Below, piece by piece: positions 50,575-62,650 of a DNA stretch of 64,000 nt. A program made the translations under genes and the position numbers. The notes under the pieces are model-generated. The model made no database searches. It worked only from the letters and a program-made list of their open reading frames with translations, and was not told the DNA's origin. The DNA comes from Pseudoscleropodium purum (lineage: Eukaryota > Streptophyta > Bryopsida > Hypnales > Brachytheciaceae): the NCBI GenBank assembly GCA_963969395.1, contig OZ017795.1, forward strand, positions 10,602,001 to 10,666,000. Reading direction: 5' to 3'. Each line of letters opens with the position of its first letter. Positions within the stretch are counted from its first letter, which is position 1.

Positions 50575-51153
50575 CTTTGCTCACTAGCCTACTAAAAATG
50601 CATGCTTTGGACGGTACCAGCACGTCTACATGCAACAGGAAGGTGAGTTGCTAGCTAGTTAGACATTCACAAGCCTTCGATTATATGGTGGACTGGTGAT
50701 ATATATGTGTATATTTCAGACTAGCACTCGATGCTTTTCTTCGTTTTCTTGTTTATCTACGTACTGACTGTTCACTACCACATATGGAGGTAGTTAAAGG
50801 CATTCGTGTGTGACAGTGTGAGTCTCTTGAAAAGTGTCGTCACTGATCTATTGTCTAAGTATTATCTTAAGCACTACACTTGCTGTCGACGCGCTGAGAT
50901 CGCAGCAACTTCGTTTGCTACAGTTTCTTTAACTACCATTTGATGTAATTATGGTGGATTTTAGCGAAATTGGCGAAGTTTTCAGAAACCTCAGATGTAT
51001 TATGTATACTAGTTCCAGTTTGAGAGGTTTTAGCACTTGAAAGTTTTAGTAGTCAAAGCTCTGTGCACTTGAACATTTTGGCGGTGCATTGTACTTGAAC
51101 ACTAAGTGACGTCATCTTAACGAATTCTGACCATTCTGACGTCTTTCTGCATG

Positions 51154-51491
51154 AGTGTAGTCTAGATAGTTTCTGATGGCTTTTTGCAGTGTTCTGGATC
51201 TGGTCTGTCTCTAGGCGTCGGTGATGGACTGATCATGTCATCAATTGTTAGCTGTTGTGAGGAGACTGATTGCAAGTCGCCTGATCTTGAAAATGAAAGG
51301 CTGAGTGATTTAGTGAGTGTAGTCTAGTCTAGATAGTTACGTTTCTGATGGCTTTTTGCAGTGTTCTGGATCTGATCTGTCTCTAGGCGTCGGTGATGGA
51401 CTGATCCTGTCATCAACTGTTAGCTGTTGTGAGGAGACTGATTGCAAGTCGACTGATCTTGAAAATGAAAGGCCCAGTGATTTAGTGAGTG
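51154..51491 (+). repeat. 172-bp tandem duplication downstream of the hairpins
   Basis: Two near-identical copies (ttctgatggctttttgcag at 51170 and again 172 bp later), each containing an acceptor-like ttttttgcag followed by tgttctggatctg. The copies differ by few substitutions. They could be 3' exons of the hairpin transcript; no coding frame is conserved across them. Confidence 0.75.
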
Positions 51492-53232
51492 TTTTAGGGT
51501 CTCTGTAAGTAAGAGAGTGTACGTTGTTTCCTGTGAAATTGCAGGCTGGGGTGCAGGTGACCTGAAATACATGTATCTAGGCCAGTGGAGTGAGTGAGAG
51601 GACCATTCTAGCCCCATTATACAACACTCTCTCAATCATTTCCATTGCATCCGACTTCACCTGCACATGCGTGTTCTGCAAGATTCACGAGCAGACTTGC
51701 CAGCACCGACTTCCAAGATTTTTAATCATAGCAAAGGCATTTCGTTTATATATTTTCTGTAGAAAACCCCTGTAAGCTAATTTCGATCGAGTGCATACTC
51801 CGGAGACTGCACGAACGCGGCCTACAGTGTTGAAAAGATTTCCAAAGTATCAATTAGCCACCTGCCTTGTCCTTACATATGCCGGGAGGACTGAACTAGA
51901 GGAAAATTAGCCACCTCTAACGTAGATCAGCACCATTGGTCATTGGTCATCAGCACTTACGACTGTTGTGCTGAAATCGTGTGAAGAATTAATTGATATC
52001 ATGAATCTGCAGCGCACTGGATTAAATCTAGAAGGACTGGCCCATGACCAGTGATTTCAAGCCTCACTGTCGATCACTCTGTTTGCTGCCATTTTGCAAC
52101 TAGATAGGAATGCAAAAAAATTATATTTATTTATCAGAGATGAAGTCATGTGTCTACTGCAAATCATAAAATTTTCTTATTTTTTGGGAAAAATTTGAAA
52201 TTATTGTGAATTTTTTAAGAAGATTCATATCAAATATCAAATATACTTTGAAATTCTATTCACTAAACATGTACTCAAGCAACTTCCAAAAAACAATGGG
52301 GGAAAAAATGTTTTTTTCATCCTATAGTCCCAAGTGATGTCATCCAAAGAACTTTTTGCATCTTCACATGATTAATCCCGTAGTGCTTTGATGTTCAAAA
52401 CTTGGATTTTGAATAGAGAGGTTTCAAAGGTTTTAATTTTTAACCACGAGAACTTTTCATTCATCCAAATCAGTGCTTAATTTTTTGATAACTACACTAT
52501 TTGTATTATAAAATTGAGTTAAATAATAAATATTTAATTTTTTGATAACTACACTATTTGTATTATAAAATTGAGGTAAATAATAAATATTTATAAAGGT
52601 ACAAGCAAAAATATGCAAAAATTCTAGAAAGGGCTCAGGCGTTGAAGCACAGTGCTTCTAGTCTTGTATATTAGAGCGGGGGGAGGACTTCCCCTGACAA
52701 GTACTGCCGATACAGTCACTCTTACTACCGTCTACGTGTTGTCTGAGTATAATGGTTATAATTAAAATCTGTACAAAATTTGTGTACATGAAGCCCCAAC
52801 GTCAAAGAAAGGCAAACCGGTTTCACTCTAAAAACTTGTGATAATTCACTGAATGACAACAAGCATACTACAACCAGATACTATCGTCAGCGTATGTTCA
52901 TAAGCACGAAATTCTTCAGTGCAAAGAAATGAGAGCAACGAAAGAAATGCCAAAAATATATGTGATTTAATATTGCATAGAAGATGTTAAATTGCTCTTA
53001 GTAAATGAAGTAATGTGGATTGTCAACCTCTTTGGAAGCAACTGGTCTCGATCTGTCCCACTGGCTAAGCTACACTATGATTCCTCATGATACTAACCCG
53101 ATACTGATATAAATAGACCTATGTCTAAATTGACTAACAATTCCAGGGGTTTGTGAAGAGACTCCTAGACCCTGCGAAACTGTGTCATTTCAATGCCTTT
53201 GCTTCTCCACAAGGAAAGATACACGCACTAGT
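51492..53232. other. Gene-free stretch between hairpin locus and OCT gene
   Basis: 51500-52080 has balanced composition but no recognisable gene. 52080-52260 is a partial copy of the right arm of the 5.7-kb foldback (gccattttgcaactagata block). 52478-52591 holds two 56-bp direct repeats (taattttttgataactacac). 52680-53232 is probably 3' flank or UTR of the OCT gene. Confidence 0.5.
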
Positions 53233-56200
53233 TTAATCTGTTGGCCTTAGAGACTCACCTTTATTAAGGCCCTCCAGAGTCTCAAAGATGGGCCGGTGCA
53301 AAGTCTCGGGAAGCCCCAACGACAAAGCGCTGCCCACTATAGCCATCACCCCAAAAATACCAAAAGGAAGAGCCGAGTTGTACCGCCCTGAAACGACCAC
53401 CGCCGGCGCAATAATGGAGCCCACTCCACCAGCTTGAGTGGCAAGCCCCAGTGCCGCGTTCCTCACCACAGTAGGAAAAAGCTCCGACGTGTAAATATAG
53501 ATCAAATTATACGTCCCAGCCATGCCAAATATTCCCACCACGCTACACACAATTCTCAACACTTTGTACAACCCCACACCAGCTCCTCCAACAAGAATCA
53601 CACCATTCAGCTGCTCATGCGGCGTTAGAGCATACGGTTGGGTTCGTAGCGGAGTCAACCCATTGCCAGGTATAGCACTGCCTCCACCTGTTTCAGTAAA
53701 CAGAAAGCTGCCAGCAAGGCAACAAAGTCCACTCAGCAGCATAGCCGAGGCTAACATCGACCTCCGGCCAAAGCGTTCCAACAAAACCGCCGTGATAGCA
53801 AACGCAGGCCACTCGATCACGGCGTTCAAAAAAACTCCAACGTAAAGATTCGTCCCCAAGTTGGCCACATTCAAGTTGATGCCATAATACACAACCGCCG
53901 TGAGCAGCCAAATCACTACCATGATCAGCATCCGGGGCCGCGTGGTAGGATTTTTCAGCACCGTCCACAAGCTCCCCGAAGCAGCTTTTACACAACTAGC
54001 ATCTTCTCCTTCCCCTGATTCCATATCTGGCGAATCTTCCTCTTGGTTTTCGATCTTCAAGCCCACGCCCTCGGGAATCTGCTTGCCGTTCCGAGAGGCG
54101 AACGCCCTCAGAACGTCCATAGCTTCGGCGACGCGGCCTTGGACAACATACCAGCGAGGAGATTCCCACACTGTGGGCAGGATTAAAGCGCAGTAGACGA
54201 GGGCGGGGAGGGACGTGATGATGTAGAGGTGGCGCCAGGAGACTGAGAAGTAGGCCAAGGGCGGTAACGTCATGATTCCCATGGAGAAGAAGTAGAAGGC
54301 CGACATGCCCACGGGACCTCTTTTGGCTGGGCCGACTGGCTCGGTGGCCAGGACGAAGCTGGACAAGCCGATGCCGCTGCAGGTGAAGCCAGTTACCCAG
54401 CGGTAGCCTACGTAGAGCCAGTAGTTGTTGGCCGTGGCCGTGATCAGGCCCGCGAGCCCTGTACCTAAACAGGCTAGAAACAGGGCGCCTTTTCGACCTG
54501 CTCGTGAGTCTGAGAAATGGCCGAATATCCCCGCACCTGTCCACACAAACATCATCAACACTCACCATTCATTTACACTTTAGACTTCTCGAATGACTAA
54601 GTTATCGTAGTCATGTGTCCAACTCTCTCACTCCAAGTGCAAGAATCGGTAATGGTACGAAGTTAGCATCTTACTTTGTGAAAGCTGAAATATACACTAG
54701 ACTTGTAAATTACTGTAATCGGTAAATCCTTCCCATGGATGTATTTTTCAATGTCCAATAAATATTTTAGAAAAGTTTGTGACTTCTTGTGTCTTACTCA
54801 TAGCCAACTGGTTACACAACATTCTCGAGCACTAAAAGTAGCATGGCACTTTGATAAAAGTGCAAAGAATAGAGTTATTTAGAGCATTCAATCTTAAAAC
54901 TCTGATATACTCACACATGAAGACAAAGGCTCATAGACTTGAATAGCTCTCACTAGTTCAATTTTGCAAAACAAGTTGTACAAGACTCTTCCTCAAGCCA
55001 ATTCAACGGGTGCTCAACAAATATTACCCAGAATGTAATGCCCATTATATTGCCTTTGGTTATCCCATCTATTTCTATCTGCATATAGAATTTTCTTCCT
55101 CACAGTTGAGATGGTGATTTGGGCATTCTTTCCAGCTGCTCTGCTCTCACAGTAGCAGTCGGATCTTTCCGGACATTCATTGCGGCTGTGAGAGGTAATG
55201 ACGCTTACCCATAAAAGCACCCACGAAGAATGCCGACTGTGCCAGACCAACTTTGTACTCATCTCCGCAGATAAGGCCCCACTCGGAAACAGATGAAATT
55301 CCTTTCCCTCCCACCCACTCCCATACGCTGGGGTCCATTGCGCACAGCGACGATGACGGTGAGCATGACGTCGACATGTCTGTGATTCCAGAAGAATGAT
55401 GTATGCACTCTCAATTCAATCATTACAGAAAAAGAATAACCTTGGTCCTAACTCCTCAGACCAACATGAATGAACAGTCGTTCGACATAGTTAACTTTAA
55501 CAATTTAATACCTGAATCGTATTTATAAATTTGCACACTTTGAAATATTCTTTGTTTGTTTTGTTTGTTATGGTGAGATCTCAGGAACTGTACATCCCTG
55601 ATACAGTTTGAAAACTCTCTCCGAGAAGGGGTGTACGGGTTTTCTTTCAAGGCGTTCTGACTCACAGTCGAAAAAAATATTGAATTTTTAAGGGTTTTAT
55701 TAATTATAAAATTACATATTTTATTTTATTATATTTTATTATATTATGGCACCGACACAGGGTATATTAGTATCACTGTACAAATATATTATATATTTCA
55801 ATTTCATCAAGTGGTCATAGAGGAACTTTGTTTCTTAAAATTCAAGTACTACTTTGATGAATGACAAGTTCTTTGGACGAAACATTGGCTTGGAACACTC
55901 TTAACGTATGAACTTCGGAGCGCTTAGAGGTTAGTGCTTAGTATTAATTAGGTCACTTTGAAGCAGATAAGGCTCTAAGACATGGACTCGTATTCTAGTA
56001 GCAAATCATCACAAATAGAATTAGAAGTAGAGAATTAGCAAGGGCACCAGTTGTATTGGAGGCAGAGGAATAAAAAGTCAAGCCGGAGTCTTCAGAGGGT
56101 CGACATTGCCACTCCGGTTCCTTGTCGGCGAAGATCATGACCAATGTGTGCAAGCCCTCCAGACACCAAGCCAGGCTCACTATTACGAAGTGAACCAACT

Positions 56201-56354
56201 GGGCCAGGCCAAACTCCCCCACGTACTTGGAGAGCATGTTGTCGATGGACAGCTTCTCATACACAAGGTGCTGCTCAACAGGACTGTCATTTCTGGACAA
56301 CCCCTCGCTGCTGTCGCTCTTCAGTAAAGGTGCATTCAAGTGATCCACTTCCAT
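53233..56354 (-). CDS. Organic cation/carnitine transporter-like MFS protein (OCT)
   Basis: Three exons on the - strand: 56354-56048, 55379-55209, 54536-53233, giving 593 residues. The first donor (actg|gtgccc) is weak but is the one that keeps phase with the acceptor cacag|acatg. The second intron (donor atgg|gtaagc, acceptor ggacag|gtgcgg) restores FMGAGIFGHFSDSRAGRKG. Family marks: EFGLAQLVHFVIVSLAW (TM1), FADKEPEW, VSEWGLICGDEYKVGLAQS (into TM2), MFS loop motif GHFSDSRAGRKG (residues 165-176), ESPRW (284-288), ERFGRRS (413-419), YTSELFPTVVRNAALG, PETLHRP. About 12 membrane spans are expected. Plant OCTs carry carnitine or polyamine-like cations at plasma or vacuolar membranes; the substrate here is inferred only at family level. 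It is longer than typical ~520-540-residue OCTs because of an acidic central loop and a loop of ~40 residues near residue 470. Confidence 0.88.
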
Positions 56355-58099
56355 AGCTACTGGCTGCCTGGACCACCGTCAAACTTTCACCCAGCTCAAC
56401 GTTGCTCCAATTTCATTTCACAACAATCCTTTCACTGCCTGCAGACGACCAACACGCGTCAGAGTTAGCTGGCAATTCACATAGACTTGTGGTTCAATTC
56501 ATTGTTGGGGATGCAGATCCTACTCTAGAGATGGAAATACAAACTGTAAAGATTGATTTATTCAGTTGATAATTTTATCAACACCATAAGCGAGAAGAGT
56601 GGTAGTATAGAGGCCAGTGAGATCAAAGTCGGTGCATAATTAAGAAAACAAAGGTCAAAGAGATCAACCCGTAGAAACCTCTTCTTCGTAAATTTGTGAT
56701 TGGACCCTAAGCGGCACGGGAAAACCTGCACAAAACTTACTCTCCGCGTTGCTATGCTAGAGTTTAAATTTTAAGAGGGTCTCCTAAAGAACGAGCATAG
56801 CCCAAGCTCGATGAGAATCGAAAGAAAAGAAAAAGTTGTAAATCGGAGACAAGTCTTATTCTCCCCCGACACACGTTTCTTAAGTTCAAAATTGTATGTC
56901 GACCAGGAACCGGCAAAGGGCCAAAGAGAGTTATAAGACTGAAAGGAAGCTCAGGATCGGAGCCGGAAACAAGTTCTGACAATAGTGGAGCAAGGTGCCT
57001 GCTTAAGTAAAAGACAACTGTAGCTACCCCAAGACATAGCATTTATAGCCATCTTAGTAGTTACTACCGAGGCTTTCAGTAGTTACTACCGAGGCTTGAA
57101 AGACTCTAACCGATTGGGTTCCGCAACCGATTCTTCCTTCACTGATACGAAGGAATGGTATAGTCATCACCTCCGGAAACGAAGAACTCTGAATTTAGAC
57201 GAGTGTAAATGAAGAGTTTAATTCCGCAAACGAAGCCACAAGGACCCAGATTCACCTCTAAAATTAGTCCAAAAATAGTGGAAACCATACTAGACCATTC
57301 CCCATCACTGAAATAGAGGAAAGGTCTATTCACTCCTACCTTAGGATGATGTGAAATTGTGTGAAATTGTGAATGAAGAGTGCGTGGGTAACACTACTTC
57401 CTGAACCGCAAGGACCTAGATTCACCTCCAGAAGTTCCTGGAGTCCCACTTTAGACATGATGAACAGACCATTCTCCTCCATTCCTCCATATTGAAAGGG
57501 GCAGTGGTGAAGCCTCCTACAACAGTCAACTTCTCATCATGAATTCCAATTTCAGTTTAAGTGTGGTAATTAATGGCCCCTCAGTTCAAAGCACTCCGCT
57601 GGTCAAGGCTGAAACTGAGAAACTTGAAGTAAGCCATCTCTAATCACAGTTGCCAAGTCAGTTGTTGAACTCTCTAACCCAATTTAATAAAGAAAATCCC
57701 AAACAATCGTGACCAATAGTCAGTCACCCCGCCGCCCCACATTTTCTGCTGCAGATAATCAACCTCTCCATCCAAAAATCTAAAACCAAGTGAAAAACGC
57801 AACGTGTCGAAAATCTAAACCATCAACATGCAAAGAGCCCATGGAGTGCACAGGACGAATTCAGATGTGGCAGATGCCGAAGGTGACTCACACTCCGGAA
57901 GTTTTATTCTCAAACAAACCAAACCCAAACCCACGCGCACTCCTGAATCTTGAACTTCCCACTAAACCCTAAACCCTGAACCCTCCATCACCGCCCAACT
58001 TCTGCTCAAGATGCGTACTTCCAATTTACTTCCCAATAACCAATTTCACTCAAGCTGCGCGGCACTACAACTCAACACCTGAAACCACACCCAAAAAAA
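56355..58099. other. OCT upstream region, no supported gene
   Basis: Mixed composition with short direct repeats: agtagttactaccgaggctt twice at 57056-57100, and a diverged duplication of aaggacc-agattcacctc (57239-57260 and 57409-57430). Open frames on the - strand (56764-57042, 57139-57333) have no recognisable domain. Part may be 5' UTR or promoter of the OCT gene. Confidence 0.35.
57964..57984. promoter_or_regulatory. Telo-box-like motif
   Basis: AAACCCTAAACCCTGAACCC matches the plant telo-box (AAACCCTAA) in two tandem, slightly degenerate copies. Such boxes are common in plant promoters and 5' UTRs of housekeeping genes. It lies about 370 bp from the putative first exon below; any role is inferred. 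Confidence 0.35.
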
Positions 58100-58470
58100 T
58101 TCACTCCAAGAAAAGAAAACCCACCGAACTAACAGCGCAAATGCAATTCCACCTCCATTCCAGCTGATTGCATCTCCTCGTGAAGCTGGGTATGGTTCGA
58201 TTCGGGAGAAAGCCAGCCGTGTTGCATATCCGGATCCCCCAGCGAGCATATTCTCTTCGCTGGACTTGATCTGGCCGTTATTCCACGACCCCAGCAATGA
58301 ATGAGAATGTGAGGTTCCACCCAAGTGCTATACTCAACTAGCACGGTCCTGGACATGCAGGCAGGGCGGCCACTTCTACTCCGCCAGGCAAGTTGCAGAC
58401 AGACTTGCAAGAGAGAGAGAGCCGTACAGCAGCAATTATCGTAGAGTCGTCAGTGGCGCTTTATATGTAA
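58100..58470 (-). promoter_or_regulatory. Possible promoter and first exon of an unidentified transcript
   Basis: On the - strand, catTATAAAgcgcc (58465-58460) is followed by a CT-rich leader (gctctctctctcttgc) and an ATG at 58356 opening a 75-codon frame (MSRTVLVEYSTWVEPHILIH...). A polypyrimidine plus cag acceptor-like site follows near 58085. I do not recognise the peptide. The exon could belong to the OCT transcript's 5' UTR, about 2 kb downstream on the same strand, or to a separate small gene. Confidence 0.3.
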
Positions 58471-58954
58471 TTTGCCGCGGCGGTTACCGTAGTGCATTGC
58501 GATAGGGAATGGAATTAAAAGATGGAAGATCCATTCTGACGGAGAATTATACTATGGCTGTCATGAAGCTTGAGGCCCTCTGGTGATGGCTCGTGCTCCT
58601 TTCTATTAAGAATTGGATTTTCGTCTCCTTTGCTTAAAAGAAAAGTAAAAAAATTGAAGATGCTGAAGAGGAAAACGGCGGAGTGATGAGTAACAGGATT
58701 GAACACGTGACCCTAATGGGAATATATGATGATGGTGAGCGAGGAGCTTCCGTGACAGCTGCACAACATTCAGTAGCATGCGCTGTCACTGCCTTGGGTC
58801 TAGAGTAGAATGGTAGATTGTTTGAAATATTCCACAACCCAATGAGACTTCCTCCAAACACCTGGAGGCTCATTAAAATGAGTGTGATGAGTAGGGTTTG
58901 TCAAATTAGACCCGGTCCATACTAAGGTAGGTGCACCCAAATGTGCCACTGATC
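58471..58954. other. Gene-free flank
   Basis: Balanced composition near 58480-58900, no gene recognised on either strand. Confidence 0.35.
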
Positions 58955-59600
58955 TTAACCCCTAAATGCCCAAGGCACCAAAATATGGTGTCAATAATAT
59001 TTTGAAGTTAAATAAAACCTAACCAAATTGCTATTTTTAGTAATTTATATTTTTGAAAAATTCTTCTTGAAGTCTAGTTTTAGCATCAAAAATCCGATCT
59101 TGAAAACAAATGATTATGGTTTTTCTATTCAAAATTTTGTGCAAGGATACCCATTGCAATCTTGACTTTTTGTAGTGTTGATAGCTCTTAGAAATGAGCC
59201 TCAAATACATTAGGACTTGGAGGAAAAAACACATTAGAAACTCATTTAAAAAAATTGTAGAGTAGATTTTGAAAAGCCATAAATTGATTGGGGTTATGCA
59301 TGTTAGACCCTTTAGCCTCATATTTTTTTGGTGACCAAATTTTTAGAATTGATATACAAAAAGTGAATTGAAAATTTTTCATAGTTTTAACACCTTCATG
59401 GTCAAACATTATAATCTTCCAATTTATAAGTGATATTGTTTTGTTTTTTTCTTCCTGTGTGATCTCTAACATGTCTAGTTTGAGTTTGTACAATTACAAT
59501 TAAAAAAAAATTGATACAACTTATCAAAATGTTGACTTTTTGTTCAATTTAGAGTAAATTTCAAGAGGCTCAAAACTGGCCTTAGGCATTTAGGGGTTAC
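58955..59600 (+). mobile_element. TTAA-ended element, family A copy 3 (646 bp)
   Basis: Starts TTAACCCCTAAATGCC and ends ggcatttaggggttac. The inverted ends match over about 20 bp including the following aagg. The last target base is changed (TTAC for TTAA). It is the best-preserved family A copy and shows no transposase frame; the 94-codon open frame in it is not conserved in the 7.9 kb copy. Confidence 0.65.
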
Positions 59601-61330
59601 ACCGTCATCTATACTATGTGTACATCTCCAAAGTCAATTTTGTACCTATGTAGAAGAAACACTTTTAGAACCAAACTTTGTTCTTTAATAACTTTTGTAT
59701 ACAATATCCAAATGCCACGTTCTTTGGTGTGTTGGAACCTCCTTTCACTTGCCAACAAGAAGATATGAAAATTTGACCAATCTGAAAATAGAAAATAGGT
59801 TCAATAGCAAAAAATGGTGGTTTGGGGAGTACCTACATTAGCCATGGACTAGATGGAAGGCCAACCAAATTTGCATGAGTTTGGACCCTCAATCCAGCTC
59901 TAATTCAACACTCTAGAGCCAGTTAATATTAAATAAAGTATAAAGTGTCGAGGCCCAATTCTTGAACCTAATTTTTGATTCATATGCTCTTGAATTTTCT
60001 TAATGTTTAATTAAAGATATATATATATTGTAAAACACATATTTTTTTTCCTTCCTAATTTCTAAATTTCTAAAATAGAAAAAAGTTTTTTTTTTATCAT
60101 TTTTGATTTTTTTTGTCTATTATTTTTATATTTAAAAAATAGAAGAGTGAGTTTTTTTAAACTAACCTTTCCATTGTGTTTTTGTTTGTTTTTAAAAACT
60201 ATGAGGGAGATTTTTATTTTATTTGAGCCTTTTTATTCTTCTTCCTATTTCAAGTCAACATCTGAATCAATTGTTAGTGACATATATGAGGTGGTCTATT
60301 GAAATTTTATAAAGGTCTACTAATACTCAATTCCAAAAAAATATAAACCACAAACAAAAAATCCAAAAACTACTAAGAGATAAAAATATTATTGTTAATT
60401 GTTAAAGAAAAAAAATCATCTAATTCATTTATTTAAACTTTTAAGATCCATGCATCTAAAAGTGGATGCACCTTAGTCAACCTTGATTATAACTTTCAAA
60501 ATATCTATTATTGGTATGTATTTGAAACTAAGAAAATGAAGTTTGACAAGTTTTAGTTGTATTCCATTTTAAAATTTGGAAAAAATTTAAAACTGAAAGA
60601 ATTATTGCAATTGCAAGCTCCAGGTGTCAAAATCTACATTACACCATATTGTGTGTTTTTCATTCAAATTTCTTCTTAAAATTTTTTTTTCAAATGTAAA
60701 TTATAGAATTATGTTTCTCATTTTGAACTCCTTTTATCTCATAAAAATCCAAGATTAATTGAATGTAAATTCTTTTTGATATAATTTTATTTCCACCTTT
60801 AGTTTAAAAAAATGCCAATTATTTGATTTTTCCATCAAAATTTATAGAAAAATCAATGTCAATAGAAAATTTGTTTCTTACACATGAAAAATATCAGGAT
60901 TGTATATATCAATTATATAATAGGATAAATTTAGCTTAATAGTGAAATTTGACTTGAAGGTCATTGCCATGGGTGTTTTGTATGTAAAAAATAAAACAAC
61001 TAATTGAAAAATTTTCACACTAGTCTCTATTTCTACTTTTACCTCTTGAAATAATTTCAAATTAATTGAACTATTTTTTCTATATTCACAAATTTATCTT
61101 CATTTTTTATCACAAAATTCATAACTATGTCAATTTTTTACGAAACAAAGTGAAATTTTTTATGATAATTGACAATTCATAATGTCACACAATAAAAATA
61201 CAAGATTGATATTTGAACACAATTTTAAGAGGGAAAATTAAGCTCAAATATGATATTTGACTATTTTACAATGGATTTGCTCCTTTAGGAGTTAACAACA
61301 ATAGATTTCTTAAACAAAATAGGTTCATTT
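59601..61330. other. AT-rich gene-free stretch
   Basis: No gene seen. 59655-59757 is repeated in inverted orientation at 63881-63985 (shared ggttccaacacaccaaagaa). A worn TTAA end (cctttaggagttaa) lies near 61276-61289 with no partner found. Confidence 0.45.
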
Positions 61331-61550
61331 CACTACAAGAAAAAGTAATATTATAAGTAGTTTTTAAGTATAATCCTAAACATAAGATTATAAGTATTGA
61401 CCTTTAAGGAGAATTTTTGCAAAATTTTGTTGGAAACACATATATTTCTAGTAAATTTTTATTAAAAATCTCCTTAAAGATCACTATTTATAATCTTATG
61501 CTTAGGATTGTACTGAAAACTCACTTAAAACACCCCTTTTTTTTGTAGTG
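61331..61550. mobile_element. CACTA-type MITE (220 bp)
   Basis: Begins CACTACAAGAAAAAG at 61331 and ends ctttttttttgTAGTG at 61550. The two halves pair along most of their length; for example taatcctaaacataagatta on the left lies opposite taatcttatgcttaggattg on the right. CACTACAA-type ends are those of plant CACTA (En/Spm) elements. The 3-bp flanks, ttt and tta, match 2 of 3. Non-coding. Confidence 0.75.
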
Positions 61551-62650
61551 TTAACACTCTTTAGTATTGCAACATATTCATATGCAAAAACCAATCGCTC
61601 TCGAAAGCTCTTGAAACAATGTAGAACTAAATTTATATTTGTTGAAACCCTAAAGAATACAAGAGCCAGAAGTGAGGCTTGTAGCATGAAGCCAACATAT
61701 AAACTCAACTAATTAAAAAAACCTAGCTCCAAATTTTTTATTCATTTCACTTTAAAATTTTTTAAAGTTGAAGTTAAATTTTTTATAGACTTTTGAAGGT
61801 AAATAGACAACATCTTGAAAGCCTAATATTATATACATTTGAACTTTTATTTACTAAATTTTTTTTAATATGAGCTAAAGAAGCATACTTGAATTAGACC
61901 ACAATGTTAACTTATCACTATTATCTCCATTTTTTGCTAAAAATATCAAAGTATGGTAAGTATTTTTTTCAAATACTATGATTTCTGCAAATAATTATCA
62001 AGAAAAAACATAAATTTCATTCAGATGCACCTAAAAACCTAAACTGTTGACTATATCATAGAAGAATATTAAAATTTTCTTTAATAAATATAGTGAAATA
62101 ATGATGCCTGACTAGGTGATGATGTGATTTGTTAGTTATGGATAGTGTGTAGCCTTTGAGGATGAATTATTTAAATTGATTAGCCTCCAAGTGGCAAGTT
62201 AATCCCTAAGCAATCGTGTTCTTTAAAATTGACAATTTGGAAAAAATCATTATGAAGTACTATTAGGAAGAATATTTTGGAATTGATGTGCAAATAAAAG
62301 TTGTAGATTCTGAATTATAGATTCCATTTACATAATTAGATTCACTAGTACTATCACCTATATTTCTTTTATAAGTTTTGAAAGAGAAATCATAAAATTC
62401 CTTTCAAATTCAATAACAAGTAAAATATTATGATTTTTGAGTAAAAAATTGTTTGAATTTATTTAAAATGAGGTTCTCTTAACATAATGGTTTTTTGAAA
62501 TTTTTGTGTTCTTGAAATCTATGACCTCATTTTTTCAAATCCAATTTTGAACTACAATCAATGCAATTTTGGATTCATCAACCACTTGACATACTTCAAC
62601 ATTTGTAATTTTAGAAAAAATATGCATTCTAGTAACACCAAATTCACCTA
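61551..62650. other. AT-rich gene-free stretch
   Basis: No gene seen. A possible unpaired TTAA-type end (ttaatccctaagc) near 62196. Confidence 0.4.

Larger units (their letters stand above)
49800..50719 (+). repeat. Three tandem ~300-bp units, each an exon-like block with a foldback
   Basis: Unit 1 is 49800-50090, unit 2 50091-50405, unit 3 50406-50719. Each unit ends with an acceptor-like tatatttcag. Units 2 and 3 contain acaggaag|gtgagt donors (at 50326|50327 and 50642|50643), while unit 1 has ctgagt and so has lost the GT. Unit 1 also lacks a 22-bp segment (acggtaccagcacg...) present in units 2 and 3. Units 2 and 3 are almost identical, indicating a younger second duplication. Confidence 0.9.

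Noticed and set aside
53522..54568. Other-frame ORFs over the OCT gene (e.g. 53693-53995, 53996-54568, 53900-54196)
   Set aside because: Shadows of the GC-rich OCT exon 3 in alternative frames.
49000..59321. Similar ~50-residue peptides at 49000-49200 (+) and 59037-59321 (-)
   Set aside because: They are the same segment of two family A elements in opposite orientation. The third copy (7860-8000) has a stop in that frame, so the similarity is DNA-level.
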